Origin: GCA-2715645 sp042095375
GTDB lineage: Bacteria > Bacteroidota > Bacteroidia > Cytophagales > MED-G16
Assembly (NCBI GenBank): GCA_042095375.1
Contig: JBELBJ010000004.1
Location: 32,303 to 96,302, forward strand
Direction of reading: 5' to 3'
DNA length: 64,000 nt
This document shows positions 34,838-43,740 of the stretch, piece after piece. Position 1 is the first letter of the stretch. Every line of letters begins with the position of its first letter. A program made the translations under genes and the position numbers. The notes beneath the pieces were generated by a model that was given only the letters and a program-made list of their open reading frames with translations, searched no databases and was not told the origin of the DNA.

Positions 34838-35857
34838 ATGAAAATCTCAGCATCAATATATTCAAGTTCAAACAAAAATTTTGAAGAAAATATAAGAATT
34901 CTTAATGAACTAAATATTGATATGATCCACATTGATTTTAATGATAATAAATCAGATAAAGAAAAAATATTTTCCGATATTAAAAAAATTAAGAGCCTCT
35001 CTTCAATACCTATTGATCTTCATATTATTTCGGAAAATCCTTCAAAATATTTTAAACCTATAAATGATTTAAAAATTGAATTTGTAACATTTCAATATGA
35101 AACAATTAAAGAAAAGTTTTCTATTCCTGATTTTAAAGAAACAAAGACTGGTATTGCTGTCGTTTCAAATACTTCCATTGAAATAATAAAGAAGTATAAG
35201 AATAATATTGATTTTATACTATTAATGACAACAACACCAGGAGAAAGTGGAGGAAAATTTAATACTATAAACTTTAAAAAGATTAGAGAATGTAGAACAA
35301 AATATCCTAAAATTAAAATTCATGTTGATGGGGGAATTAATGATGAATTGGGTTTTATAATGAGGATTTTAGGAGTTCAAGCATGTGTTTCAGGATCATA
35401 TCTTATGAATCATAAAAGTATTGGATCTGCATTATATATTTTAAAAAGCTCAGTTGTACACTCAGAATATATTCTTAAGGACTTTATGATAAATTTAGAA
35501 GAATGTCCTGTGATAAACATTAAAGAAAATTCAATCAAAAAAGCTTTATTAACTATTGAAAAGTACAATTTAGGCTTTGTAATGTTTACAGATGATAGTG
35601 GAGAATATTGTGGTTTAATAAGTAATGCAGATATAAGAAAAGGTATTTTGAATGACTTTGAAAATTTCAATAAAATAGAAATGGGCAAATTAATTAATAA
35701 GAAATCTATAACTATTAATGAGAATAGTTCAATTGGTGATATGATAAAAATAATACAAAAGAATGATTTTATTATTTCATTTATACCTATAATTGATGAC
35801 GAAAATAAATTAACAGGATGCATCACATTCTGGGATCTTATAATTAGTGAATCATGA
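34838..35857 (+). CDS. Ribulose-phosphate 3-epimerase-like domain fused to two CBS domains
   Basis: A 339-residue fusion. Residues 1-210 resemble ribulose-5-phosphate 3-epimerase: MKISASIYSS opening, metal ligands H31 and D33 in MIHIDF, H62 in IDLHII, a phosphate loop TTTPGESGG (131-139), and D164 in HVDGGI. All four catalytic metal ligands of that family are kept. Residues about 215-339 form two CBS motifs (GLISNADIRKGIL and LTGCITFWDLI), which usually bind adenosine nucleotides. I infer a nucleotide-regulated sugar-phosphate epimerase. The fusion is unusual. Overlaps the next gene by four bases. Confidence 0.75.
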   Translation: MKISASIYSSSNKNFEENIRILNELNIDMIHIDFNDNKSDKEKIFSDIKKIKSLSSIPIDLHIISENPSKYFKPINDLKIEFVTFQYETIKEKFSIPDFKETKTGIAVVSNTSIEIIKKYKNNIDFILLMTTTPGESGGKFNTINFKKIRECRTKYPKIKIHVDGGINDELGFIMRILGVQACVSGSYLMNHKSIGSALYILKSSVVHSEYILKDFMINLEECPVINIKENSIKKALLTIEKYNLGFVMFTDDSGEYCGLISNADIRKGILNDFENFNKIEMGKLINKKSITINENSSIGDMIKIIQKNDFIISFIPIIDDENKLTGCITFWDLIISES

Positions 35858-36852
35858 TAATACATTTAAAAAAAAATATTAAAGAAGAAGAAGCAAAAAA
35901 AATAGCGGAGCTTACTGAATCTATAATTTTTAAAAAAAATAATTTTTTTATTTTAATAACACCATCTAAATTAAAAATCCCTCCTGTTGAATTTAAAAAT
36001 ATGATTGCGGATTTTTTTCCAATGGAAAATGATATGCAATTGTCAAGCAAAAAATATTCTAAAAAAACTAGAGAAATTAATTTTAATAATATTTCTATTG
36101 GTGGAAATTCAAGTAATACATTATTAATAACCGGCCCTTGTTCTGTTGAAAGTATTGATCAAATTTCTAAATCAGCTAAATTTGTAAAAGAATTAAATTT
36201 AACAACCTTAAGAGCAGGTTGTTATAAGCCAAGAACTTCTCCCTATTCATTTCAAGGTTTGGGATTAGAAGGGTTAAAAATGCTATCAGAAATTAGAAAA
36301 AAACATAATTTAAATATCATTTCCGAAGTTAGAGATGCATCTCATGTGGATGAAGTGATTGAGCATGTTGATATTATTCAAATAGGTGCAAAAGCAATGT
36401 ATGATCATGGAATATTAAGAAAATGTGGAAAACAAAATAAACCTGTTTTACTAAAAAGAGGGTTTGGATCTAATCTGAAAGAATTTGTTCAAGCTGCTGA
36501 ATTCATATTATCAGGTGGCAATGAAAATGTAATGTTATGTGAAAGAGGAATTAGAACATTTGAAACTTATACTCGGTTTACATTGGATTTATGTGGAGTT
36601 TCTTACATTAAAGAATATACAAACCTACCTATTATTCTGGATACAAGTCATGCAATGGGTTATAGTTACGGTGTTCCCGACCTAACAAGAGCATGTGTAG
36701 CTATGGGTATTGATGGTTTATTAATTGAAAGCCATCCAAACCCCAAAGCTGCTAAGTCAGATGCGTCTCAACAATTAGATTTTAAAGAATTTAAAAAAAT
36801 GTTTAATTCATTAAAACCAATTGCTAAAGCTATAGGAAAAAATATTATATAG
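35854..36852 (+). CDS. aroF: 3-deoxy-7-phosphoheptulonate (DAHP) synthase, type I-beta
   Basis: Condenses phosphoenolpyruvate with erythrose 4-phosphate in the first shikimate step. The 332 residues have an N-terminal ferredoxin-like regulatory domain (about 1-75) and a TIM barrel with GPCSVES (94-100, metal Cys96) and KPRTS (125-129). KPRTS marks DAHP synthases; KDO-8-phosphate synthases have KANRS there, so KdsA is unlikely despite the KdsC-like neighbour. LLKRGFGS, ILCERG-type MLCERGIRTFET and DTSHAMG follow. It overlaps the epimerase-CBS gene (ATGA), so synthesis of the two is coupled. Confidence 0.88.
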   Translation: MIIHLKKNIKEEEAKKIAELTESIIFKKNNFFILITPSKLKIPPVEFKNMIADFFPMENDMQLSSKKYSKKTREINFNNISIGGNSSNTLLITGPCSVESIDQISKSAKFVKELNLTTLRAGCYKPRTSPYSFQGLGLEGLKMLSEIRKKHNLNIISEVRDASHVDEVIEHVDIIQIGAKAMYDHGILRKCGKQNKPVLLKRGFGSNLKEFVQAAEFILSGGNENVMLCERGIRTFETYTRFTLDLCGVSYIKEYTNLPIILDTSHAMGYSYGVPDLTRACVAMGIDGLLIESHPNPKAAKSDASQQLDFKEFKKMFNSLKPIAKAIGKNII

Positions 36853-36855
36853 AAT

Positions 36856-37338
36856 ATGATCCCAAAAATTAAAATGTTAATCGTTGATGTTGATGGAACC
36901 CTAACCGATGGCGGTGTCTATGTAGATGAAAATGGAAAAGAAACCAAAAAATTCAATGCAAAAGATGGTATTGGCATGATGGAACTCCAGAAAAATGGTG
37001 TTGAAGTTGGGATAATAAGCAATAGTGAGAGAGGAGGTGCAATATTGTCAAGAGCAAAATATCTCGGGATTAAACATATATATATAGGTGATGGTCCAAA
37101 ACATAAAGTTCTTCAAAAGTGGATTGATTCCAAGAGCATCAGATTGGAAGATGTTGCTTTTATTGGTGATGATATTAATGACCTAGGAATAATTAATATG
37201 GTTCAATTTTCTGCTTGTCCAAAAGATGCCGTTCATAAAATTAAGAAAAATGTTTCCCTTATTTTAGATACTTGTGGAGGAGATGGTTGTGTAAGGGAAT
37301 TCAGTGACTTATATTTAAGGAAAAATAAAAATATATGA
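36856..37338 (+). CDS. kdsC: KdsC-like HAD phosphatase
   Basis: A 160-residue HAD hydrolase without a cap domain. DVDGTLTDGGVYVDENGKE (11-29) gives the nucleophile D11 and acid D13, with NSERGG and GDDINDL as later motifs. The C-terminal GGDGCVREF is typical of 3-deoxy-manno-octulosonate-8-phosphatase, which forms tetramers whose tails close neighbouring active sites. The substrate may be KDO-8-phosphate or a related ulosonate phosphate. Three bases after the DAHP synthase and overlapping sucD by four bases. Confidence 0.85.
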   Translation: MIPKIKMLIVDVDGTLTDGGVYVDENGKETKKFNAKDGIGMMELQKNGVEVGIISNSERGGAILSRAKYLGIKHIYIGDGPKHKVLQKWIDSKSIRLEDVAFIGDDINDLGIINMVQFSACPKDAVHKIKKNVSLILDTCGGDGCVREFSDLYLRKNKNI

Positions 37339-38204
37339 GTGTTTTAGTTAATAAAAATTCAAAAGTAATAGTTCAGGGCTTCACGGGCTCTGAAGGAACT
37401 TTTCATGCATCCGAAATGATTAATTATGGAACTAATGTTGTTGGTGGGGTTACTCCTGGAAAAGGAGGATTATCTCATTTGGAAAGACCTGTTTTTAATA
37501 CAGTAATTGAAGCAAAGAAAAAAACTAATGCAAATGTTTCTCTTATTTTTGTTCCCCCAGCTTTTGCATCAGATGCAATTATGGAATCAATAGATGCTGG
37601 AATTGAAACAATAATTGCAATTACTGAAGGGATTCCGGTAAAAGATATGATTAAAGTTAAATCATATTTAAAAGGTAAGAACTCAACACTTCTTGGCCCT
37701 AATTGTCCTGGAGCCATTACTCCTGGTGAAGCAAAAGTTGGAATCATGCCTGGTTTTGTTTTTGAACCCGGAAATGTTGGGATTATATCTAAATCAGGAA
37801 CTTTGACTTATGAAGCTGCTGATCAAGTTGTTAAGGCTGGATTGGGAATATCAACTGCTATTGGAATTGGTGGAGATACTATAGTCGGAACCTCTACAAA
37901 AGATGCCATAAAATTATTTATGAATGACCCAGATACAAAAGGTATTGTTATGATTGGAGAAATAGGAGGAAATTATGAAGCCGAAGCATCGAAATGGATA
38001 AAAGAAAATGGTAATAAAAAACCAGTTGTAGGATTTATTGCTGGACAAACAGCACCACCCGGTAAAAGAATGGGCCACGCAGGAGCTATAATCGGAGGAA
38101 AAGATGATACTGCAGTAGCAAAAATGAAAATAATGAAGGAATGTGGTTTACATGTTGTTAAATCGCCAGCAGAAATTGGAAATAAAATATCTGAAGTTTT
38201 ATAA
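37335..38204 (+). CDS. sucD: Succinate-CoA ligase subunit alpha
   Basis: Alpha subunit of the citric-cycle enzyme that makes ATP or GTP from succinyl-CoA. The 289 residues have the CoA-binding Rossmann part (VQGFTGSEGTFHA, PGKGG), LLGPNCPGAITPGE, ISKSGTLTYEA, and the phosphohistidine loop GHAGAIIGG near the C-terminus. The beta subunit gene (sucC) is not adjacent. It overlaps the KdsC-like gene by four bases, an uncommon setting for sucD. Its stop overlaps the end of convergent lpdA by six bases. Confidence 0.96.
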   Translation: MSVLVNKNSKVIVQGFTGSEGTFHASEMINYGTNVVGGVTPGKGGLSHLERPVFNTVIEAKKKTNANVSLIFVPPAFASDAIMESIDAGIETIIAITEGIPVKDMIKVKSYLKGKNSTLLGPNCPGAITPGEAKVGIMPGFVFEPGNVGIISKSGTLTYEAADQVVKAGLGISTAIGIGGDTIVGTSTKDAIKLFMNDPDTKGIVMIGEIGGNYEAEASKWIKENGNKKPVVGFIAGQTAPPGKRMGHAGAIIGGKDDTAVAKMKIMKECGLHVVKSPAEIGNKISEVL

Positions 38205-39593
38205 ATGTATTACTTCGTCATAAGCTGCAGCGGTAGCTTCCATAATTGCTTCTGACATAGTAGGATGAGGATGTACTGTCTTTATGATTTCATGACCAGT
38301 TGTTTCAAGCTTTCTTGCAGCAACAACCTCAGCAATCATTTCAGTAACATTATAACCAATCATGTGACATCCTAACCATTCACCATACTTTTTATCAAAA
38401 ATAACTTTGACGAATCCATCGGTGTGACCAGCTGCATTTGCCTTACCAGAAGCCATAAAAGGAAACTTACCTACCAAAATATCATACCCTAATTCCTTAG
38501 CACTTTTTTCAGTTAAACCAACAGAAGCTACTTCAGGGTTACAATAAGTACATGATGGTATGTTATCATAATCTAAAGATTCTACATTCAATCCTGCTAT
38601 TTTTTCTACACATATAATACCTTCAGCAGAAGCAACATGAGCTAAGGCAGGACCTTTAATAATATCTCCAATAGCATAAACTCCTTTTATATTAGTTTGA
38701 TAATATTCATCAACATTAACTTTTCCATTTTCAGAAATTATACCTATATCTTCTAATCCAATTCCTTTAATGTTTGTATCAACCCCAATAGCTGACAAAA
38801 CAATATCACATGATAACGAATCTTCTGTTGATCCAGACTTAAAATGAACTTTACAAGTTTTTCCTTTGATTTCAACATTAGTAACTTCAGCATTTACTTT
38901 TACATCTATTCCGTTTTTCGTAAATGATTTAAGTAATTCTTTAGAAATATCATCATCTTCCAAAGGTAGAATATTGGGAAGAAATTCTATCAGAGTCACA
39001 TCAGTACCAATACTATTATAAAAATAAGCAAATTCAGAACCTATAGCTCCTGAGCCTATAATTACTATTTTTTTTGGTTGTTTTTTTAAGGACATTGCTT
39101 TTCTATACTCTATTACTTTATCTCCATCTATAGGAATATTTGGCAATTCTTTGGATTTACCTCCTGTAGCCATAATAACATTATCGCAATCGTAAATTTT
39201 AGATTTTTTACCATTACTAATAACTTCGACTTGATTTCTAGATTTAACAATTCCAAAACCTTTAATTACATCGACCTTATTTTTTTTCATTAAAAAATTA
39301 ACTCCTTTACTCATTTGGTCAGCAACAGATCTACTTCTATTTATAACAGAATCAAAATTTACAGTAGCATTCTTAACATTAATTCCAAAATCATCAGATT
39401 TACTTACATAATTAAATACTTGAGCACTTTTTAATAAGGCTTTTGTTGGGATACAACCCCAATTTAGACAAATACCTCCAAGGGATTCTTTTTCTACAAT
39501 TGCAACTTTCATTCCTAATTGTGATGCTCTTATTGCAGCAACATACCCTCCTGGTCCAGAACCTACAATTATCAAATTATATTTATTGTCCAT
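38199..39593 (-). CDS. lpdA: Dihydrolipoyl dehydrogenase
   Basis: FAD enzyme that reoxidises lipoamide in pyruvate, 2-oxoglutarate or branched-chain dehydrogenase complexes. With the ATG at 39591-39593 it has 464 residues; a TTG 12 bases upstream is rejected. FAD motif GSGPGGYVAAIRA near the start, redox disulfide in GGICLNWGCIPTK, NAD motif GSGAIGSEFA, and C-terminal HPHPTMSEA with the catalytic His-Glu. A CATATTTG just before the start is one mismatch from a -7 element. Convergent overlap of six bases with sucD. Confidence 0.96.
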   Translation of the reverse strand: MDNKYNLIIVGSGPGGYVAAIRASQLGMKVAIVEKESLGGICLNWGCIPTKALLKSAQVFNYVSKSDDFGINVKNATVNFDSVINRSRSVADQMSKGVNFLMKKNKVDVIKGFGIVKSRNQVEVISNGKKSKIYDCDNVIMATGGKSKELPNIPIDGDKVIEYRKAMSLKKQPKKIVIIGSGAIGSEFAYFYNSIGTDVTLIEFLPNILPLEDDDISKELLKSFTKNGIDVKVNAEVTNVEIKGKTCKVHFKSGSTEDSLSCDIVLSAIGVDTNIKGIGLEDIGIISENGKVNVDEYYQTNIKGVYAIGDIIKGPALAHVASAEGIICVEKIAGLNVESLDYDNIPSCTYCNPEVASVGLTEKSAKELGYDILVGKFPFMASGKANAAGHTDGFVKVIFDKKYGEWLGCHMIGYNVTEMIAEVVAARKLETTGHEIIKTVHPHPTMSEAIMEATAAAYDEVIHL

Positions 39594-39720
39594 ATTCAGG
39601 TGCAAATATGAAATTCTTAAATAAGATAAAAAAATATAATTGTAGTTTTATATCGGAAAAAATAAAAAAAATAATTATTAAATTATGAATTAGATCCTTT
39701 TTATTTAATATATATGTAGA

Positions 39721-40467
39721 ATGAAACAACTAAGTAATAAAACCGCAATAGTTACCGGAGGAACTAGAGGAATTGGCAAAGCCATTGTTTCAAAATTTAT
39801 TGAACAAGGTTGTAATGTTGCATTCACTTTTCATTCAAGTAATGAAGAAGCTAAAAAGCTTGAAAAAAAATTATCAAATTCAAATGTTATTTGTAAAGGA
39901 TACAAGTCAAATGCCGCAAATTTTTCCGAATCTTCGGATTTAATTGAAAATGTAATAAAAGATTTTGACAAAATAGATATCCTTGTAAATAATGCAGGAA
40001 TTACAAGAGATGGTTTAATAATAAGAATGAATGAAGAAAATTGGGATGATGTAATTAATACTAATCTGAAATCTTGTTTTAATTTAACAAAAGCCATTTC
40101 TAAAATATTCTTATCTCAAAAACACGGCTCAATAATTAATATAACTTCTGTTGTTGGTATTAAAGGAAATGCAGGTCAATCCAATTATGCAGCCTCAAAG
40201 GCTGGTATTATTGGCTTTACAAAATCAATAGCACTAGAGCTAGGTGGAAGAAATATTAGATGTAATGGAGTAGCGCCTGGTTTTATCTCAACAGAAATGA
40301 CTGAAAAAATTAATGAATCTGAATTAGAAGAATGGAAGAAATCTATACCCTTAAAAAGAGAAGGTCTACCAGAAGATGTTGCAAATATTTGTACATTCTT
40401 AGCTTCTGATCAATCATCATATATTACGGGTCAAATAATTAAAGTTGATGGTGGAATGGTAACTTAA
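39721..40467 (+). CDS. fabG: 3-oxoacyl-[ACP] reductase
   Basis: NADPH-dependent reduction of 3-oxoacyl-ACP in fatty acid elongation. The 248 residues are a classical short-chain dehydrogenase: GGTRGIGKA cofactor loop (14-22), NNAGITRDGL (about 89-98), catalytic Ser in NITSVVG, YAASKAG (Tyr and Lys), and the C-terminal GQIIKVDGGMVT. NAGITRD with the ending VDGGM is typical of FabG rather than other dehydrogenases. Single gene, ending three bases from the convergent clpC end. Confidence 0.93.
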   Translation: MKQLSNKTAIVTGGTRGIGKAIVSKFIEQGCNVAFTFHSSNEEAKKLEKKLSNSNVICKGYKSNAANFSESSDLIENVIKDFDKIDILVNNAGITRDGLIIRMNEENWDDVINTNLKSCFNLTKAISKIFLSQKHGSIINITSVVGIKGNAGQSNYAASKAGIIGFTKSIALELGGRNIRCNGVAPGFISTEMTEKINESELEEWKKSIPLKREGLPEDVANICTFLASDQSSYITGQIIKVDGGMVT

Positions 40468-40470
40468 ATA

Positions 40471-43002
40471 TTATTTTGATTTAAGATTATGGCTTTTTGC
40501 AATAAAAATCGAATTACTCTTTGAATCAAAATCAGCTACAACAGATTCCCCTTTTTTCAAGTTTCCAGTTAATATTTCCTCAGCTAAAACATCTTCTAAA
40601 TATTTTTGAATAGCTCTATCAAGTGGTCTTGCACCATATTTTGGATCATAACCTTTATCAATAAGAAAATCCTTAGCTTTTTTAGTTAGATTAATTGAAT
40701 AACCCATATTATTTGCCTTTTCATAAAGTTTTTTTAAGGATATATCAATTATTTTGTATAAATCTTTTTTAGTTAGAGAATTAAAAATAATAACATCATC
40801 CAGCCTATTTAAAAATTCAGGATTAAATGTTCTTTTAAGAGCTTTATCAATAGTTGATTTTAAAATTTCATCAACATTATCTTTATTAGCTTTGGTTTCA
40901 AAACCTATTCCTACACCAAAATCCTTAATATCTCTAGCTCCAACATTTGAAGTCATAATTAATATTGTATTTCTAAAATCTACTCTATGACCTAATCCAT
41001 CAGTTAAAAAACCATCATCTAAAATTTGTAATAGAATATTGTAAACATCAGGATGAGCCTTTTCAATTTCATCTAGTAATATTACACTATATGGCTTTCT
41101 TCGAACTTTTTCACTTAATTGTCCTCCTTCTTCATAACCAACATAACCAGGAGGTGCTCCTACCAATCTAGAAACAGAAAATTTTTCCATATACTCTGAC
41201 ATATCAATTCTAATCAAAGAATCATCTTTAGAAAATAAATATTTTGATAAAACTTTAGCAAGTTCTGTTTTACCAACACCAGTTGGTCCAAGAAAAATAA
41301 ATGAACCAATCGGTTTAGTAGAATCCTTTAATCCAACTCTGGTTCTTTTTATTGCTCTTACCAATTTATCAATAGCATTAACTTGTCCAATAACTTCACT
41401 AGAAAGTTCCTTTGACATACCAAGAAGTTTTTTACTTTCTTTTTGAGCAATTTTATCAACAGGTATTCCTGTCATCATGGAGACTACTTCAGTAATGTTT
41501 TTTTCAGCAACTTTATCTCTTTTTTTCTTAGATGTTTTAATCCATTTTTCTTTTTCTTTTTCAAGTTGGGCAATCAACTTTCTCTCTGAGTCTCTTAATT
41601 TTGCTGCTTCTTCATATTTTTGATTTTTTACCACTTGATTTTTAACAAGTTTAATTTCTTCAATTTTATTTTCTATATCGATGATTTCTTTAGGTACATG
41701 TAAATTGTTAATATGAACTCTAGATCCAGCTTCATCCATTACGTCTATAGCTTTATCTGGCAAAAACCTATCGCTTATATATCTATCAGACAGACTTACA
41801 CAAGCCTTTATAGCATCTTTGGTATAGGATACATTATGATGAGACTCATACCTATCTTTAATATTCATTAAAATATTAGTAGTTTCTTTTGGTGTTGTTG
41901 GATCTACAACTACATTTTGAAATCTTCTTGCCAAAGCACCATCTTTTTCAACATGTTGACGATATTCATCTAAAGTAGTAGCTCCAATACATTGTATCTC
42001 TCCCCTTGATAAAGCGGGTTTGAACATATTTGAAGCATCCAAAGATCCAGACGCACCACCAGCACCGACAATGGTATGAAGTTCATCTATAAAAAGAATT
42101 ACATCAGTAGATTTCTCAATTTCGGTCATTATAGCTTTCATTCTTTCCTCAAATTGACCTCTATATTTAGTGCCAGCAACAAGTGAAGCAAGATCAAGAG
42201 TAAGAACTCTTTTATTATGAAGTGTTCTTGAAACTTTTTTTTCAATTATCCTTAAGGCTAGAGCCTCAACAATTGCAGTTTTGCCAACACCTGGTTCTCC
42301 AATTAAAATGGGATTATTTTTCTTCCTCCTTGATAAAATTTGAGCTACGCGTTCAATTTCTTTTTCTCTACCGATTACAGCATCTAACTTACCTGACTCT
42401 GCTAACTTAGTTAGGTCTTTTCCAAAATTATCAAGGATAGGCGTTTTTGATTTTTTAGCTTTATCAAAACCTTTCGGTTTATTTTCAGGATTAGAAAAAG
42501 TAGATTTTTTTTCAGGGAATTCATCTTCTTCCATTTGCTCTGAAGATGTAGTAGCTATAGGATTATTTGATTGATATTCTAATAATTCTTTAACAATATC
42601 ATAATTCACATCAAATTTTTCTAAAATTTGAGTTGCTATATTATCTTCATCTCTTAATATAGATAAGAGCAAATGCTCGGTTCCTATAAGCTGGCTCTTA
42701 AAAATTTTAGCTTCTAAATAAGTTATTTTTAAAACCTTTTCAGATTGTCTTGTTAAGGGTATATTAGATAAATTCTTCAAATTACTAGAGGAAGAACCTT
42801 TAGTGTTATGTTCGATAGAAGCTCTAAGATCATCTAAACTAATCCCCAGCTTTTTTAAAAGACTAATTGCAATTCCTTCACCTTCTCTTATTACTCCCAA
42901 CAATAAATGTTCTGTTCCTATGTAATCATGCCCCAAACGAAGTGCTTCTTCCCTACTTAAAGAAATTACTTCTTTCACTCTATTAGAAAATTTTGCTTCC
43001 AT
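40471..43002 (-). CDS. clpC: ATP-dependent Clp protease ATP-binding subunit ClpC
   Basis: Hsp100 unfoldase of 843 residues that feeds ClpP. Two N-domain repeats (about 1-140, RLGHDYIGTEHLLLGVIREG and FKSQLIGTEHLLLSILRDE) lead to the first AAA module with GEPGVGKT. A UVR-containing middle domain (about 425-465, EEAAKLRDSERKLIAQLE) follows, then a second AAA module with GPTGVGKT. The middle domain makes it ClpC and not ClpA. An AT-rich inverted repeat (ATTAATC/GATTAAT, 43035-43054) lies upstream. A ClpS adaptor gene is present at 50761. Confidence 0.96.
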   Translation of the reverse strand: MEAKFSNRVKEVISLSREEALRLGHDYIGTEHLLLGVIREGEGIAISLLKKLGISLDDLRASIEHNTKGSSSSNLKNLSNIPLTRQSEKVLKITYLEAKIFKSQLIGTEHLLLSILRDEDNIATQILEKFDVNYDIVKELLEYQSNNPIATTSSEQMEEDEFPEKKSTFSNPENKPKGFDKAKKSKTPILDNFGKDLTKLAESGKLDAVIGREKEIERVAQILSRRKKNNPILIGEPGVGKTAIVEALALRIIEKKVSRTLHNKRVLTLDLASLVAGTKYRGQFEERMKAIMTEIEKSTDVILFIDELHTIVGAGGASGSLDASNMFKPALSRGEIQCIGATTLDEYRQHVEKDGALARRFQNVVVDPTTPKETTNILMNIKDRYESHHNVSYTKDAIKACVSLSDRYISDRFLPDKAIDVMDEAGSRVHINNLHVPKEIIDIENKIEEIKLVKNQVVKNQKYEEAAKLRDSERKLIAQLEKEKEKWIKTSKKKRDKVAEKNITEVVSMMTGIPVDKIAQKESKKLLGMSKELSSEVIGQVNAIDKLVRAIKRTRVGLKDSTKPIGSFIFLGPTGVGKTELAKVLSKYLFSKDDSLIRIDMSEYMEKFSVSRLVGAPPGYVGYEEGGQLSEKVRRKPYSVILLDEIEKAHPDVYNILLQILDDGFLTDGLGHRVDFRNTILIMTSNVGARDIKDFGVGIGFETKANKDNVDEILKSTIDKALKRTFNPEFLNRLDDVIIFNSLTKKDLYKIIDISLKKLYEKANNMGYSINLTKKAKDFLIDKGYDPKYGARPLDRAIQKYLEDVLAEEILTGNLKKGESVVADFDSKSNSIFIAKSHNLKSK

Positions 43003-43055
43003 TCGTTACAACTTAAAAAGTTTATATAGACTAAATTAATCAAATAGGATTAATC

Positions 43056-43688
43056 TCAAAAAGAATCAGAATTATTAATTACTTCAAGAGAACTAGGTCC
43101 TTCGGAAAACAATAAGTCTATTATACTTAGATTAGGTACAAAATCCTTGCCAAAAACATGGATATATTGATGCGGATGAAAAATTTTTCTAGAAGAATAT
43201 GATAATTTAGGATTAACAATATTCCTATAGTCCTCAAAATCGTAAGAATTTAAGCTTTTTTCATCTATATATCTAATTTTTTTTTTAAGATCTAAAAATT
43301 TACAAATTAATGTCAATAAGTCATGATTGAGATCAATAAGGAAATTATGTCTCATATTTAGGCAATTAAAAATATAATCTTTATAGTATGAAAAAAAAGG
43401 AGATTTTCCGTAAGAAGTTTGTAAAGATCTTAAATGTATTTTAGACCAATTTTCAGAATTATCAATTCTTATATCTCTAAGTATTTTTGATGAAGAAGAT
43501 GTTATAATGGGTACAGATAAATTGATTTTGCCATTAGAACCTAAAATAACACATCTATTTCTAAAAGTTCTTTTTTTATAAATCCCATTAATATTTATCA
43601 AAATGTTACTATTATTTTTAATTAGTAAAAAATATTCAAGATTTGGGAAATATTGACTTTCAATTAAAATATATTTTTTCTTTTTCAA
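43056..43688 (-). CDS. WbqC-like family protein
   Basis: A 210-residue protein that matches the WbqC-like family: ILIESQYFPNLEYFLLI at the start (about 7-23), YKKRTFRNRCVILGSNGKINLSVPI in the middle, and FHPHQYIHVFGKDFVPNLSIIDLLF near the end. The family is frequent in Bacteroidota and in O-antigen clusters, but its reaction is unknown. The start must be the TTG at 43686-43688, because a stop codon lies four codons upstream and no ATG precedes the conserved part. Divergent from mltG. Confidence 0.85.
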   Translation of the reverse strand: MKKKKYILIESQYFPNLEYFLLIKNNSNILININGIYKKRTFRNRCVILGSNGKINLSVPIITSSSSKILRDIRIDNSENWSKIHLRSLQTSYGKSPFFSYYKDYIFNCLNMRHNFLIDLNHDLLTLICKFLDLKKKIRYIDEKSLNSYDFEDYRNIVNPKLSYSSRKIFHPHQYIHVFGKDFVPNLSIIDLLFSEGPSSLEVINNSDSF

Positions 43689-43740
43689 TTTTCTTTTCTA
43701 AAAATGGAAATGAATAAATTTAAAGTAGAATTGCAAATTT

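Noticed and set aside
35854..36852. KDO-8-phosphate synthase (KdsA) for the gene next to the KdsC-like phosphatase
   Set aside because: The barrel has KPRTS and SPYSFQG of DAHP synthases, not the KANRS motif of KDO-8-phosphate synthases.
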